Assembly (NCBI GenBank): GCA_012729755.1
Contig: JAAYCN010000068.1
Span: 1-64,000, forward strand
Direction: 5' to 3'
DNA: 64,000 nucleotides
Source: Chloroflexota bacterium
GTDB taxonomy: Bacteria > Chloroflexota > Anaerolineae > Anaerolineales > Anaerolineaceae
In this document: in pieces, positions 16,209 to 24,515 of the stretch
How positions within the stretch are numbered: the stretch's first letter is position 1
How the letters are laid out: every line of letters begins with the position of its first letter
The notes under the pieces: model-generated
Database searches by the model: none
The model's input: only the letters and a program-made list of their open reading frames with translations
What the model was told of the DNA's origin: nothing
Program-made: the position numbers and the translations under genes

Positions 16209-17330
16209 ATGCTCTATTCAACACATGTAAAAGTACATCTCAGTCATATTCGCGACAATATGCTGGCGGTTCGCAAAGCGGTCGGCGCCGACCGCAAGAT
16301 TCTCGTCGCGGTTAAAGGCAACGGGTATGGTCATGGAGCGGTGAGAATCGGGAAACTGGCTGAGGAAAATGGGATCGACTGGCTGGGAGTTGCGACAGTG
16401 CCGGAAGGTATCCAGTTGCGCCAGGCTGGGATCGCTCTCCCGATTATGAAGTTCAGCCAGACTTTTCCGGAAGAGATGCTCGCTGCAGTGCAGCACCAAT
16501 TGACGCTGTCTGTCTATGAACAGAATAATGTAAATGTTCTGCAGGATATCTGTACCGCAACCGGTCAAATCGCCAATGTGCACCTCAAAGTGGATACTGG
16601 GATGGGACGGATTGGCGTCGCGCCCGCGGAAGCAGCGCTCTTCGCCGCTTATATCGAAGAAGAATGTCCCAACCTGCATCTGGAGGGCATGTTTACCCAC
16701 TTTCCGGTGAGCGACATCGCCGATCGCACATTTACTTTGCAGCAAATTGAGCTGTTTAAATCAACGATAAACCGTGTCGAGCAGGCTATTAAAAGAAAAA
16801 TTGACATCGTGCACAGCGCAAATTCCGGGGCGGTCTTAGCTTATCCGGAAGCATGGTTTGACATGGTAAGACCCGGGATCATGATATACGGTTATTATCC
16901 TGACGCTCAAACTCCTCATACCATTGATATCAAACCCGGAATAAGCTTCTATACCCGTGTGGGTTTTATGAAACACGTCAAAGCGGGAACGGCAATCAGT
17001 TATGGCCGAACCTGGACAGCGCCGCGGGACACCTGGATTGCCTCTTTGATGGTGGGTTATGCTGATGGTTTTAACAGGTTGTTCTCGAATCGTGGGAGGG
17101 TCTTGATCAAAGGAAAGTCTTATCCGGTTGTCGGTCGAGTTTGCATGGACCAGACAATGGTGGACCTTGGGCCTGAGACGGATGTGGAGATAGGCGATCA
17201 GGTCGTTTTAATAGGCCGCAGTGGTGATGAGGTGATCACCTGCGACGAATGGGCAGAAAAACTCGGCACGATCACTTATGAGGTAACCTGTCAGATTGCC
17301 CCGCGCGTACAGAGATATTACACAGATTGA
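16209..17330 (+). CDS. alr: alanine racemase
   Basis: Canonical Alr of 373 residues. The PLP lysine is K36 in VAVKGNGYGHG. DTGMGRIGV, HSANSGAVLAYP and the catalytic tyrosine in AISYGRTW (near residue 264) are present, as are MVGYADGF and VGRVCMDQTMVD. In most bacteria alr serves peptidoglycan. Here it is the last gene of the ornithine operon, 14 nt after orr, where the pathway thiolase is expected to release D-alanine, so conversion to L-alanine is a plausible catabolic role. Both roles may apply. Confidence 0.92.
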   Translation: MLYSTHVKVHLSHIRDNMLAVRKAVGADRKILVAVKGNGYGHGAVRIGKLAEENGIDWLGVATVPEGIQLRQAGIALPIMKFSQTFPEEMLAAVQHQLTLSVYEQNNVNVLQDICTATGQIANVHLKVDTGMGRIGVAPAEAALFAAYIEEECPNLHLEGMFTHFPVSDIADRTFTLQQIELFKSTINRVEQAIKRKIDIVHSANSGAVLAYPEAWFDMVRPGIMIYGYYPDAQTPHTIDIKPGISFYTRVGFMKHVKAGTAISYGRTWTAPRDTWIASLMVGYADGFNRLFSNRGRVLIKGKSYPVVGRVCMDQTMVDLGPETDVEIGDQVVLIGRSGDEVITCDEWAEKLGTITYEVTCQIAPRVQRYYTD

Positions 17331-17349
17331 TAAATTTGCCCTGGAGAAA

Positions 17350-17379
17350 AAAGGAGCTGGTCGATCGACCAGCTCCTTT
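17350..17379. terminator. bidirectional terminator between alr and the permease
   Basis: A perfect 30-bp palindrome (arm AAAGGAGCTGGTCGA) lies between the convergent alr and permease genes. On the minus strand it is followed by six T residues, making it a good terminator for the permease transcript. On the plus strand the T-run is interrupted. Confidence 0.8.
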
Positions 17380-17442
17380 GAGTTTTGAGAGAAAAAGTCG
17401 CGAGGGTTAATCGTCAACCTTTTCAATCACTTTCACGACCTT

Positions 17443-18801
17443 TTAGGCTTCCTTCTTCTTGATGTTGAGCAGGAGGTTCAGCAAAATGCCGAATATGGCT
17501 GCGGTCGCGAGCGCGGGCAGTTCGATGCCGAAGAACGGAATAACGCCGCCAAAGGCATAATGGCCGCCGAGGCCAATGACCATGATGGTGGCGATAACAG
17601 CGATATTCTTGGCTGAGAACATGTCAACACCCTTGTCGATCATGATGGCGATACCCTGGGCGGCGATAGCGCCGAACAGGTAGATTTCAAGACCACCGAT
17701 GACGGGCAGAGGGATGGCATAGATCGCTTTCACCAAGGGGGTGAAGCAGGCGATAATCATGGCGATGATTGCGGCCGCGATCAGCACAGGCACGGAGAAT
17801 ACCTTAGTGATTGCCATGGTGCTGATGTTCTCACCGTAGTTGGTGCCCGCGGGTCCACCCACGAAACCGGCAACAATGTCGCCGATACCGTCGCCGATCA
17901 GGTTGCTGCCCAAGCGATTGGCGATGTCGTATTTCTTTTCGGTGCCAATTTTCTTGGCGAGATCGTTGACATAGACATCCAGCTGATAGATATGGGCGGT
18001 TGATTCGGGGATGGTCGCGAGAGCCACAGGCATAATCGCGAAAGCCGCCGGCCAGTAAATTTTTGGAATGGTAAAGTGCGGCAGGGCGAACAAGCCTTGA
18101 TGGGCGACTGTCTCAGGCAGCTGGCGGAAGAGGTTGACTTTTGTGGTTGCCAAGATGATGCCGGCAACGAGAGCGCCAACCACCATACCCAGGAAGAGCG
18201 GCAACTGTGACCAGAAGCCCTTCAGATAAACCGAGAACAAAATGGTTGAAAGCAGGGTGGCCAGCGAGACGATCCAAGGCAGGTTATTTATGATGCCCGG
18301 GCCAGCTTCCGCGGGGGCTGCATCGGCGAGGGCGTTACCAGCCAGAGTGAGGCCGATGATCATGGCGATTGGGCCGGTAATGGTAGCAGGCAGGATTTTT
18401 TCGATTACCTCACGGCCAACCTTGTTTACGATCAAACCTGCGGCAATGGAGACCAAACCGGACATCACGATACCGAAGGTGGCGATTGAGATTTTCTCAT
18501 CCAGCGGCAGGTTGGCCAGACCTTCGGAGGCTAACAGGCCAAAAATCGCTGCGATATAAGAGAAGCTTGATCCGTAATACAGAGGGATTTTGCCTTTGGT
18601 GACCAGAATGAAACATAGAGTTGCAAAACCACTGGCGAAAATAGTTGTTGAAATATGAAAACCAGTAATTAATGCGACTGCGATAGTAGCAGGGAACATG
18701 ACGATAACCTGCTGGATGGCGTAAAGCAGCAGCTTCCAAAAGGGCGGTTGCTCGTCAGGAAGGTAGCCAATTTTGCTGTCAGTTTTTGTAAACCAAGCCA
18801 T
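17443..18801 (-). CDS. NCS2 nucleobase (uracil/xanthine) permease
   Basis: Polytopic permease of 452 residues, with about 12-14 hydrophobic segments, in the nucleobase:cation symporter-2 family. The family signature is visible as GGPAGTNYGENISTMAITKV near residue 310, and the N-terminal YYGSSFSY region is typical. The track's TTG start is too close to the GGAG site; ATG 18801, with GGAG 8 nt upstream, is better. Last gene of the amidase-xdh unit, so a purine or related N-heterocycle is the likely substrate, though UraA-like uracil transport cannot be excluded. After the TAA stop the frame stays open for 11 more codons (KVVKVIEKVDD) before a second stop. Confidence 0.88.
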   Translation of the reverse strand: MAWFTKTDSKIGYLPDEQPPFWKLLLYAIQQVIVMFPATIAVALITGFHISTTIFASGFATLCFILVTKGKIPLYYGSSFSYIAAIFGLLASEGLANLPLDEKISIATFGIVMSGLVSIAAGLIVNKVGREVIEKILPATITGPIAMIIGLTLAGNALADAAPAEAGPGIINNLPWIVSLATLLSTILFSVYLKGFWSQLPLFLGMVVGALVAGIILATTKVNLFRQLPETVAHQGLFALPHFTIPKIYWPAAFAIMPVALATIPESTAHIYQLDVYVNDLAKKIGTEKKYDIANRLGSNLIGDGIGDIVAGFVGGPAGTNYGENISTMAITKVFSVPVLIAAAIIAMIIACFTPLVKAIYAIPLPVIGGLEIYLFGAIAAQGIAIMIDKGVDMFSAKNIAVIATIMVIGLGGHYAFGGVIPFFGIELPALATAAIFGILLNLLLNIKKKEA

Positions 18802-18961
18802 TATCAATCTCCTTTTTAATTAATTTAATAATAGAGTTCGGCAAATAAAATATAACAAATTATCTTGAGTGATCCGCTCCTTTCCTCCCATCGCAAGTCA
18901 AACACCTGTTCTTGATGAGGGATACTGAGTTGCTATTCAGTTTTCTGGTTAGGTTCAAATG
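18802..18961 (-). other. 160-bp gap between xdhA and the permease; no gene seen
   Basis: A-T rich near the permease start, with the GGAG ribosome binding site. I looked for guanine-type and xanthine-type riboswitch cores here and saw none. Confidence 0.4.
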
Positions 18962-21370
18962 TCAATGACCAGGCAGGTTCTCGACATCAGTTCCCAAAAT
19001 TTCCTTCTTGCCGCTTAAGATACCAAGCATAATCGCTTCAGGCGAAAGTGGCAAGACGTGGAAATTAATTCCGAGTGCATCATAGATGGCATTTCCAATG
19101 GCGGAAGGCACCGAGATCATGGGATGCTCACCGACACCACGCGCGCCGAATGGACCATCATGTTGAGGGTTCTCGATATAAATCGGAACAATTTCCTTTG
19201 GCATATCCTTCATGGTCGGGATTTTGTTGTCAGTGAAGGACGGGTTCATTAATTGCACGTTTTTGTTGAACTTATAACCTTCAAGGATGGCAGACCCCAA
19301 ACCCTGGACGACGCCGCCGGTAATTTGACCGTAAACAAGTTTTTCGTTAATCACCTGACCGATGTCAAACGCGCTGGCGATCTTGAGGATCTCAATATTT
19401 CCGGTTTCGACATCCACTTCCAGTTCTACCGCGTGGGCGCCAAAGGTCCAATCGAGGGCGGGAAGGCCCTGACCAGTTTCGGGATGCAAGTTTGAGAGAC
19501 CGTCAGCAATGCTGCTGCCGCTGGAAATCACCGGCCCACCGATGCTGTTGCCGCCTGGGTACATGTACCCTAAAGCGATATCTTTATAGGAAAGCCTTCG
19601 TTCGGGGTTGTGTACATGGAAAACCTCACCGCCAGCGTGAGCAAGCATTTCGGGCTCAGTGCGCAACGCCTGTGCGGCGACTTCTTTGATCTTGCGCAGC
19701 ATTTCTTTGCTGGCTTTGATAACCGCGTTGCCGCCCATGAAAGTATATTTAGAAGCGACTGTATTCCAGTCGTAGGGATTAGCCCTGGTGTCAATTTCAG
19801 ACATTACTTCGATATGCTCGATCGGGATGTCGAGAATCTGGGCAGCGATTTGGGCCATGACCGTGTTGGCTCCCTGGCCGAAGTCGACAGCACCGATCAT
19901 CATCTTGACGTGGCCATCGCCGTTCATCTGCATAATTACTGATGAGGCGGTATTGGCAGGCATCGCCGGCGCTTTCTGAAGCATCGCAAAGCCTTTGCCG
20001 CGCACCTTGCCAGTCTTCCATTCACGCTGGCGTTCTTCTTCGGTTTTGCGGCCAGTCCAGCCAATTTCTTTCACAACCGCGGTCAGACAATCCTTAGGGC
20101 TGCCGCTGGATTCGGTGATCAATTCGCCGCTCATTGTGCGCGTTCCGGGTTCGAGCAGGTTTTTCATACGGAATTCGTATGGGTCGATGCCCAATTTCTG
20201 TGAGAGGATGTCGATCTGCCGTTCGATTGACCAGTGGGTCTCAAGGTGACCAAAACCGCGGTACGCTGTGCTGAACACTTTATTGGTATAGATGGTTTTT
20301 GAATCGATGCTGGCGTTCTCAACGGCATAGGGCCCGAGACCTGAATAAACCGCGGTCTTACCAACATTGACGCCGTAGTCAGCGTAGGCACCGCTGTCCC
20401 AATCGTAATTTACCCTGATGGCAGTGATTTTGCCGTCTTTGGTGACGCCGGATTTTATGCGGCCGCGCATTCCAGCGCGGGTGGGGAGGGTGTTAAATTC
20501 GGCTTCGCGAGTCGCACGCAACTTCACCGGCGCACCGCCCGCGGCACGGGAAAGCAATGTCGCGAGAGGTTCAAGGTGGATGCCGGCTTTTCCGCCGAAG
20601 CCACCGCCCACAAAGGGGATGTGGACTTCGACATCGGTCTCAGAGATGCCAAAACTGTCCGCCATAATCTGGCGAATAGCGAATGGCGACTGAGCAGATG
20701 ACCAGATGCGGATCTTTTTGGAGTAGGGATCTTCCTGAACAATGGCGACATGGGTCTCCATGGGTACGTGGGCGACCGCGGGCAGGGAGAACTCGTTTTC
20801 GACGACCAAGTCGGCTTCCGCGAAGGCTTTATCCAAATCGCCTTTGCGGCTCTTGTTCCAGCTGGCGATATTGGAATCTTTCTGGGGGAAGAAGACACCC
20901 TCAATGTGTTTGAGGTGATTAATGTCATCATGAACGAGGGTTTTGGCTTCCAGCGCTTCATCCACGTTGTGAACTGGCTCTAATGGTTCATATTTGACAT
21001 CGAGCAGGGAGATAGCGCGTTCCGCGGTGTCTTCATCCACAGCAGCTACAGCGGCGACAATATCACCATGATAGCGCGTCTCGCCTTTGGATAGCGCGCG
21101 TTTATCCTGCATATAGAGGCCGACCAAGATGTCAGAATCCTCGCCGGTTAGAACAGCACGCACACCGGGCAGCGCTTTGGCTTTGCTGGTGTCGATTGAG
21201 ACGATCTTGGCGCGAGCATATGGCGAGAAAAGGCATCTGGCATGCAGCATGCCCGGAAATTCGAGGTCGTATGTATATAATGCCTGGCCAGTGACTTTTT
21301 CCTGGGCGTCTTTGCGGTTATATCGCTGACCTACGCGCTTGTACTTTGATTCATATTGCTTGTCTGTCAT
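18962..21370 (-). CDS. molybdenum hydroxylase large subunit (xanthine dehydrogenase family)
   Basis: Molybdopterin-binding subunit of 802 residues. Visible are the N-terminal KVTGQALYTYDLEFPGML block, VGGGFGGKAGIHLEPLATLL, AYRGFGHLETHWSIERQ with the family arginine, DFGQGANTVMAQIAAQ, and GARGVGEHPMISVPSAIGNA with the catalytic GVGE glutamate. It would hydroxylate a carbon next to nitrogen in a heterocycle using water. Neighbouring permease, PucR and FdrA genes suggest a purine or similar substrate, but the substrate residues do not let me name it. It overlaps the iron-sulfur subunit gene by 4 nt. Confidence 0.9.
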   Translation of the reverse strand: MTDKQYESKYKRVGQRYNRKDAQEKVTGQALYTYDLEFPGMLHARCLFSPYARAKIVSIDTSKAKALPGVRAVLTGEDSDILVGLYMQDKRALSKGETRYHGDIVAAVAAVDEDTAERAISLLDVKYEPLEPVHNVDEALEAKTLVHDDINHLKHIEGVFFPQKDSNIASWNKSRKGDLDKAFAEADLVVENEFSLPAVAHVPMETHVAIVQEDPYSKKIRIWSSAQSPFAIRQIMADSFGISETDVEVHIPFVGGGFGGKAGIHLEPLATLLSRAAGGAPVKLRATREAEFNTLPTRAGMRGRIKSGVTKDGKITAIRVNYDWDSGAYADYGVNVGKTAVYSGLGPYAVENASIDSKTIYTNKVFSTAYRGFGHLETHWSIERQIDILSQKLGIDPYEFRMKNLLEPGTRTMSGELITESSGSPKDCLTAVVKEIGWTGRKTEEERQREWKTGKVRGKGFAMLQKAPAMPANTASSVIMQMNGDGHVKMMIGAVDFGQGANTVMAQIAAQILDIPIEHIEVMSEIDTRANPYDWNTVASKYTFMGGNAVIKASKEMLRKIKEVAAQALRTEPEMLAHAGGEVFHVHNPERRLSYKDIALGYMYPGGNSIGGPVISSGSSIADGLSNLHPETGQGLPALDWTFGAHAVELEVDVETGNIEILKIASAFDIGQVINEKLVYGQITGGVVQGLGSAILEGYKFNKNVQLMNPSFTDNKIPTMKDMPKEIVPIYIENPQHDGPFGARGVGEHPMISVPSAIGNAIYDALGINFHVLPLSPEAIMLGILSGKKEILGTDVENLPGH

Positions 21371-21903
21371 CGTCCCAACTCCTTTCGTTCGCGTTCCGCA
21401 GCGGTTTTAACCGCCCGTAAGATCGGAATGTATCCGGTGCAGCGGCAGAGGTTGCCGCTGAGAACTTCGATAATCTCTTCGTCTGAAGGATTCGGATTAT
21501 GATCGAGCAGCGCACGGCTCGACATGAGAAAACCCGGTGTGCAGAAGCCGCATTGCAGGGCGTCTTCAGCGATGAACTCTTCCTGAAGGATGGAGAGCTT
21601 GCCGTTCTTGGCTAAACCTTCGACTGTTTTGATCTCTGCGCCATCGGCTTCAACAGCCAAAACGATACAGGAGGTAACAGCTTTGCCATTCATGATCACC
21701 GTGCATGCACCGCATTCACCTTCACCGCAGGCTTCTTTCGTGCCAAATAATTTTTGATCATCACGCAAGAAGTGTAATAGCGACATGGTAGGGTCAATAT
21801 CGCGAACAACCTGATGACCATTGACCTTTAGTTGAATAGTGACCTTGCGTTTGCCAGATTCAACATGCTCGGTATACATTGAACAATCTTTTTCGTTGCT
21901 CAT
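21367..21903 (-). CDS. molybdenum hydroxylase [2Fe-2S] subunit
   Basis: Small subunit of 178 residues with two [2Fe-2S] clusters. The plant-ferredoxin-type motif CGEGECGACTVIMNG lies in the first half, and the helical domain carries QCGFCTPGF and NLCRCTGY. It transfers electrons from the Mo centre to FAD. It is encoded between the FAD and Mo subunits with 1-nt and 4-nt junctions, so the three-subunit complex is co-translated. Confidence 0.93.
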   Translation of the reverse strand: MSNEKDCSMYTEHVESGKRKVTIQLKVNGHQVVRDIDPTMSLLHFLRDDQKLFGTKEACGEGECGACTVIMNGKAVTSCIVLAVEADGAEIKTVEGLAKNGKLSILQEEFIAEDALQCGFCTPGFLMSSRALLDHNPNPSDEEIIEVLSGNLCRCTGYIPILRAVKTAAERERKELGR

Positions 21904-21904
21904 G

Positions 21905-22756
21905 TTAACCCTCCTTACCTAAGAGTTTAAGAAGCCCGCGTTTGAGTAGAACTGAAGCCATGTGCAAGCGATATGCAGCAGATGATCGCACGTCTGTGAT
22001 TGGGCGGATGTGATTTTTAATTTCTTGCGCAGCCCAAACCGCTGTTTCTTCGCTGAGGCCGCGTTGGCTGATTTGATCTTCGAGGGCGAAAAGACGCAGG
22101 GGAGTAGGCGCCACCGCGCAAATACCCAGGGCGACTTTGCCATCTGGTTTTAGCCTGCTGGCGACGCCGACGGTTGCCAGATCATGTCCTCTGAGCCTGG
22201 CCTGGCGCAAATAAGTGCTCTTTTCACCAGGTTCTGGTTCGGGAATGGTGATGGAGACAACCAATTCACCTGGCTGCAAAACCGTGCGCTTCACGCCGGT
22301 AAAGAATTCGTGCAGCTTAACTTGACGGCTGCCGTTGAGGCCAACAATGTTGACAACCGTGTCAAACACCAGTAAAGCGGGTGGAAGGTCAGCGCCGGGG
22401 GAGGCGTTGCAAATGTTGCCAACCACGGTAGCACGATTTCGCAGCTGGAAGGATGCCAAAGCCGCTGCCGCCTCGTTAAAGGCGGGGTATTTGGCTTTCA
22501 CCAACTCGGAATCTACGATCTTGTTGACCACAACTGAAGCGCCTATCGTTAAACCAGCGCCTTCAACAAACTCAAAAACCTGAGTTTCCGGAAGAGATTT
22601 AATGTCAAGAATGTGTCTGGCATCAATCAGGTTTCTGCGCAGCAGGATCATCAGGTCTGTACCACCGGCTAAGACGAAAGTTTTTTCATCCTTGACGAGA
22701 TACTGCATTGCTTCGTTGAGGTTGTGGGGCTTAAAATAATCAAATCTACTCAGCAT
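21905..22756 (-). CDS. molybdenum hydroxylase FAD subunit
   Basis: FAD-binding middle subunit, 283 residues. The PP-loop-type FAD site appears as FVLAGGTDLMILLRRN near residue 35. The second FAD segment is RNRATVVGNICNASPGADLPPALL near 105. A CO-dehydrogenase flavoprotein C-terminal-like domain follows. The ORF track begins at a TTG in the ribosome binding site itself; the ATG at 22756 has GGAGG 5 nt upstream and is preferred. Confidence 0.92.
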   Translation of the reverse strand: MLSRFDYFKPHNLNEAMQYLVKDEKTFVLAGGTDLMILLRRNLIDARHILDIKSLPETQVFEFVEGAGLTIGASVVVNKIVDSELVKAKYPAFNEAAAALASFQLRNRATVVGNICNASPGADLPPALLVFDTVVNIVGLNGSRQVKLHEFFTGVKRTVLQPGELVVSITIPEPEPGEKSTYLRQARLRGHDLATVGVASRLKPDGKVALGICAVAPTPLRLFALEDQISQRGLSEETAVWAAQEIKNHIRPITDVRSSAAYRLHMASVLLKRGLLKLLGKEG

Positions 22757-22942
22757 AAAAGCCTCCTTTTTTTTCAATGAACTCTGCGGTGACCATCTGA
22801 TTGCACGTGTGGGGTGAAATAGCGCTTTTAATCAGGCTCGCCCAGAGATAATTAAATAATATTCTAACATATTCAGATAAAAAATCCGATTTGTAGAAGG
22901 TCACAAACTTTGGCGACAGAAATTGCCTGGAATTGTGATTAA
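22757..22942 (-). promoter_or_regulatory. 186-bp intergenic region before the xdh genes
   Basis: On the minus strand it contains an extended-looking -10 sequence (TATGTTAGAAT) about 110 nt before the FAD subunit start, so the xdh genes may have their own promoter besides read-through from the amidase. No riboswitch recognised. Confidence 0.35.
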
Positions 22943-24337
22943 TTACAGCCAATTTTCCTCCACTGGAGGTTTTCGTTTAGCGTTGGCGGCTTCTATTTCG
23001 CGCCCCATAGCCAGCAGCTTTAAGTCGCCCTCAGGCAGACCCAATAACTCAAAACCAATCGGCACGCCAGTTGGGGCGTCAGGGCTCGGCGCGGAGAAAC
23101 CAGCCGGCATGCAGAGCGAAGGAAAGCCTGTAATCGACGCAAGGGCGCCATTGCGCTGTTGCTGACTTTGACCGGTACGGCAGACTAATTGCTGTTGGTG
23201 AGGGAAGATGATCGCATCCAGATTCTCTCTGGCGAAAACCTCCTGTACACGCTGCTGGAGTGCTTCACGGCGAGATAAGCGTTTCATATATTCATCGCGA
23301 TCACAGGCGACCTTTAGGGAGAACTCTAAATTATCTCGAATGCCAGGATGGTACTGGCCGCTCGAAAGTATCTCGGCAATGCTTTTGACGGGCGCGTTAT
23401 TCTGTACGAGATATGCGTTCAGATCGCGATTTAATTCGTATAGGTGCACGCTGACATTGCTGACAAGGTCGTTGATCTCAAAAGCGTCTTCGAGCTCGAC
23501 CATTTCGTACCCTGTTTTTTGCAGCTGGCTCAGTGTAACTGACATCACCCGATTGACTTCTGAATTTATTGCCTCGTTGCCAAAGAAAGATTTGAGTTTT
23601 CCAAGACGTTTGCTGAAGTTCGTTTCGGGTTTCAGTTTCTTTGTGCTGATGATATCGAAAACGGTCTTTACGTCTTCAACGCAGCGCGCCATTGGGCCAG
23701 CGGTGTCTTGTGTCAGAGAGTAGGGCACAATGCCATTATCGCTGACCAACCCGACAGTTGGGCGCAACCCCACCAGGTTATTGGCGCTCGATGGTGAGCG
23801 AATGGAATTGATTGTATCTGTACCAATGCCGACCAGGCCGAAATTAGCAGCCAGCGCAGCGCCAGTCCCCCCGCTCGATCCGCCAGGGGTGCGGGTCAGG
23901 TCATAGGGGTTGAGCGTTTGCCCGCGCATGGAACTAATTGACTCACCCCAAACCGCGAATTCGTGCAGGTTCGTTTTTGCCAGGATGACAGCTCCAGCTT
24001 CGCGCATCCGCCGAACCAGGTCGGCATCTTTGCTGGTGATAAAACTTTTCAGGCTTAAGCTGCCCGCGGTGGTAGCGATGTCTTTTACTTCGACATTATC
24101 TTTCACTAATATTGGAACACCATGCAGTGGACCGATGAACTGACCAGTTTGGGAAAAATATCGATCGGCATTCGCAGCTTCCTGCAATGCCTGCGGATTT
24201 ACGGTGATGACGCTGGCCAGAACAGAATCAAAGCGTTCAATTCGAGCGAGGTAAAATTTGACCAAATTGACACTGGAAGCTTCTCCAGCACATAAGGAAT
24301 GATGGAATTTATTGATACTCAGTTCAAGCAAGTTCAT
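22943..24337 (-). CDS. amidase-signature-family hydrolase
   Basis: 464 residues of the amidase signature family (Ser-cisSer-Lys triad). The lysine is in PILVKDNVEV (near residue 79), the glycine/serine-rich segment is TPGGSSGGTGAA, and the nucleophile is in GTDTINSIRSPSS. That last sequence differs from the more usual GSDTGGSIR of GatA and marks a distinct subgroup. It hydrolyses a C-N amide or ureide bond; the substrate is unknown. It is first in the minus-strand unit with the Mo hydroxylase and permease, and divergent from pucR. No clear ribosome binding site precedes the ATG. Confidence 0.85.
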   Translation of the reverse strand: MNLLELSINKFHHSLCAGEASSVNLVKFYLARIERFDSVLASVITVNPQALQEAANADRYFSQTGQFIGPLHGVPILVKDNVEVKDIATTAGSLSLKSFITSKDADLVRRMREAGAVILAKTNLHEFAVWGESISSMRGQTLNPYDLTRTPGGSSGGTGAALAANFGLVGIGTDTINSIRSPSSANNLVGLRPTVGLVSDNGIVPYSLTQDTAGPMARCVEDVKTVFDIISTKKLKPETNFSKRLGKLKSFFGNEAINSEVNRVMSVTLSQLQKTGYEMVELEDAFEINDLVSNVSVHLYELNRDLNAYLVQNNAPVKSIAEILSSGQYHPGIRDNLEFSLKVACDRDEYMKRLSRREALQQRVQEVFARENLDAIIFPHQQQLVCRTGQSQQQRNGALASITGFPSLCMPAGFSAPSPDAPTGVPIGFELLGLPEGDLKLLAMGREIEAANAKRKPPVEENWL

Positions 24338-24396
24338 TTTAGTAATTGATCCATGCGAACTATTCCTACTTTATAAATAATACAAGAATAATCATG

Positions 24397-24460
24397 GTTT
24401 TACATTGTATAATAAATACAAACTTTTTTAAGTTAACAAAAAGCTAATTGTATGTAAAAC
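24397..24460. promoter_or_regulatory. inverted repeats in the amidase/pucR divergent promoter
   Basis: GTTTTACAT at 24397-24405 is repeated inverted as ATGTAAAAC at 24452-24460. A second dyad, TTGTAT-N5-ATACAA, lies at 24405-24421 and overlaps a TATAAT, and another TTGTAT occurs at 24448-24453. The arrangement between two divergent, functionally linked units suggests operator sites, most simply for PucR. A TACAAT box further right (about 24487) may be the pucR -10. Confidence 0.5.
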
Positions 24461-24515
24461 ACAATGATATAAAAATCTAATTTGGGTACAATGATTTCAA
24501 AGTGAGAGGAACTTC

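Noticed and set aside
18802-18961. Purine or xanthine riboswitch before the permease
   Set aside because: No recognisable core or three-way junction; the gap is short and A-T rich.
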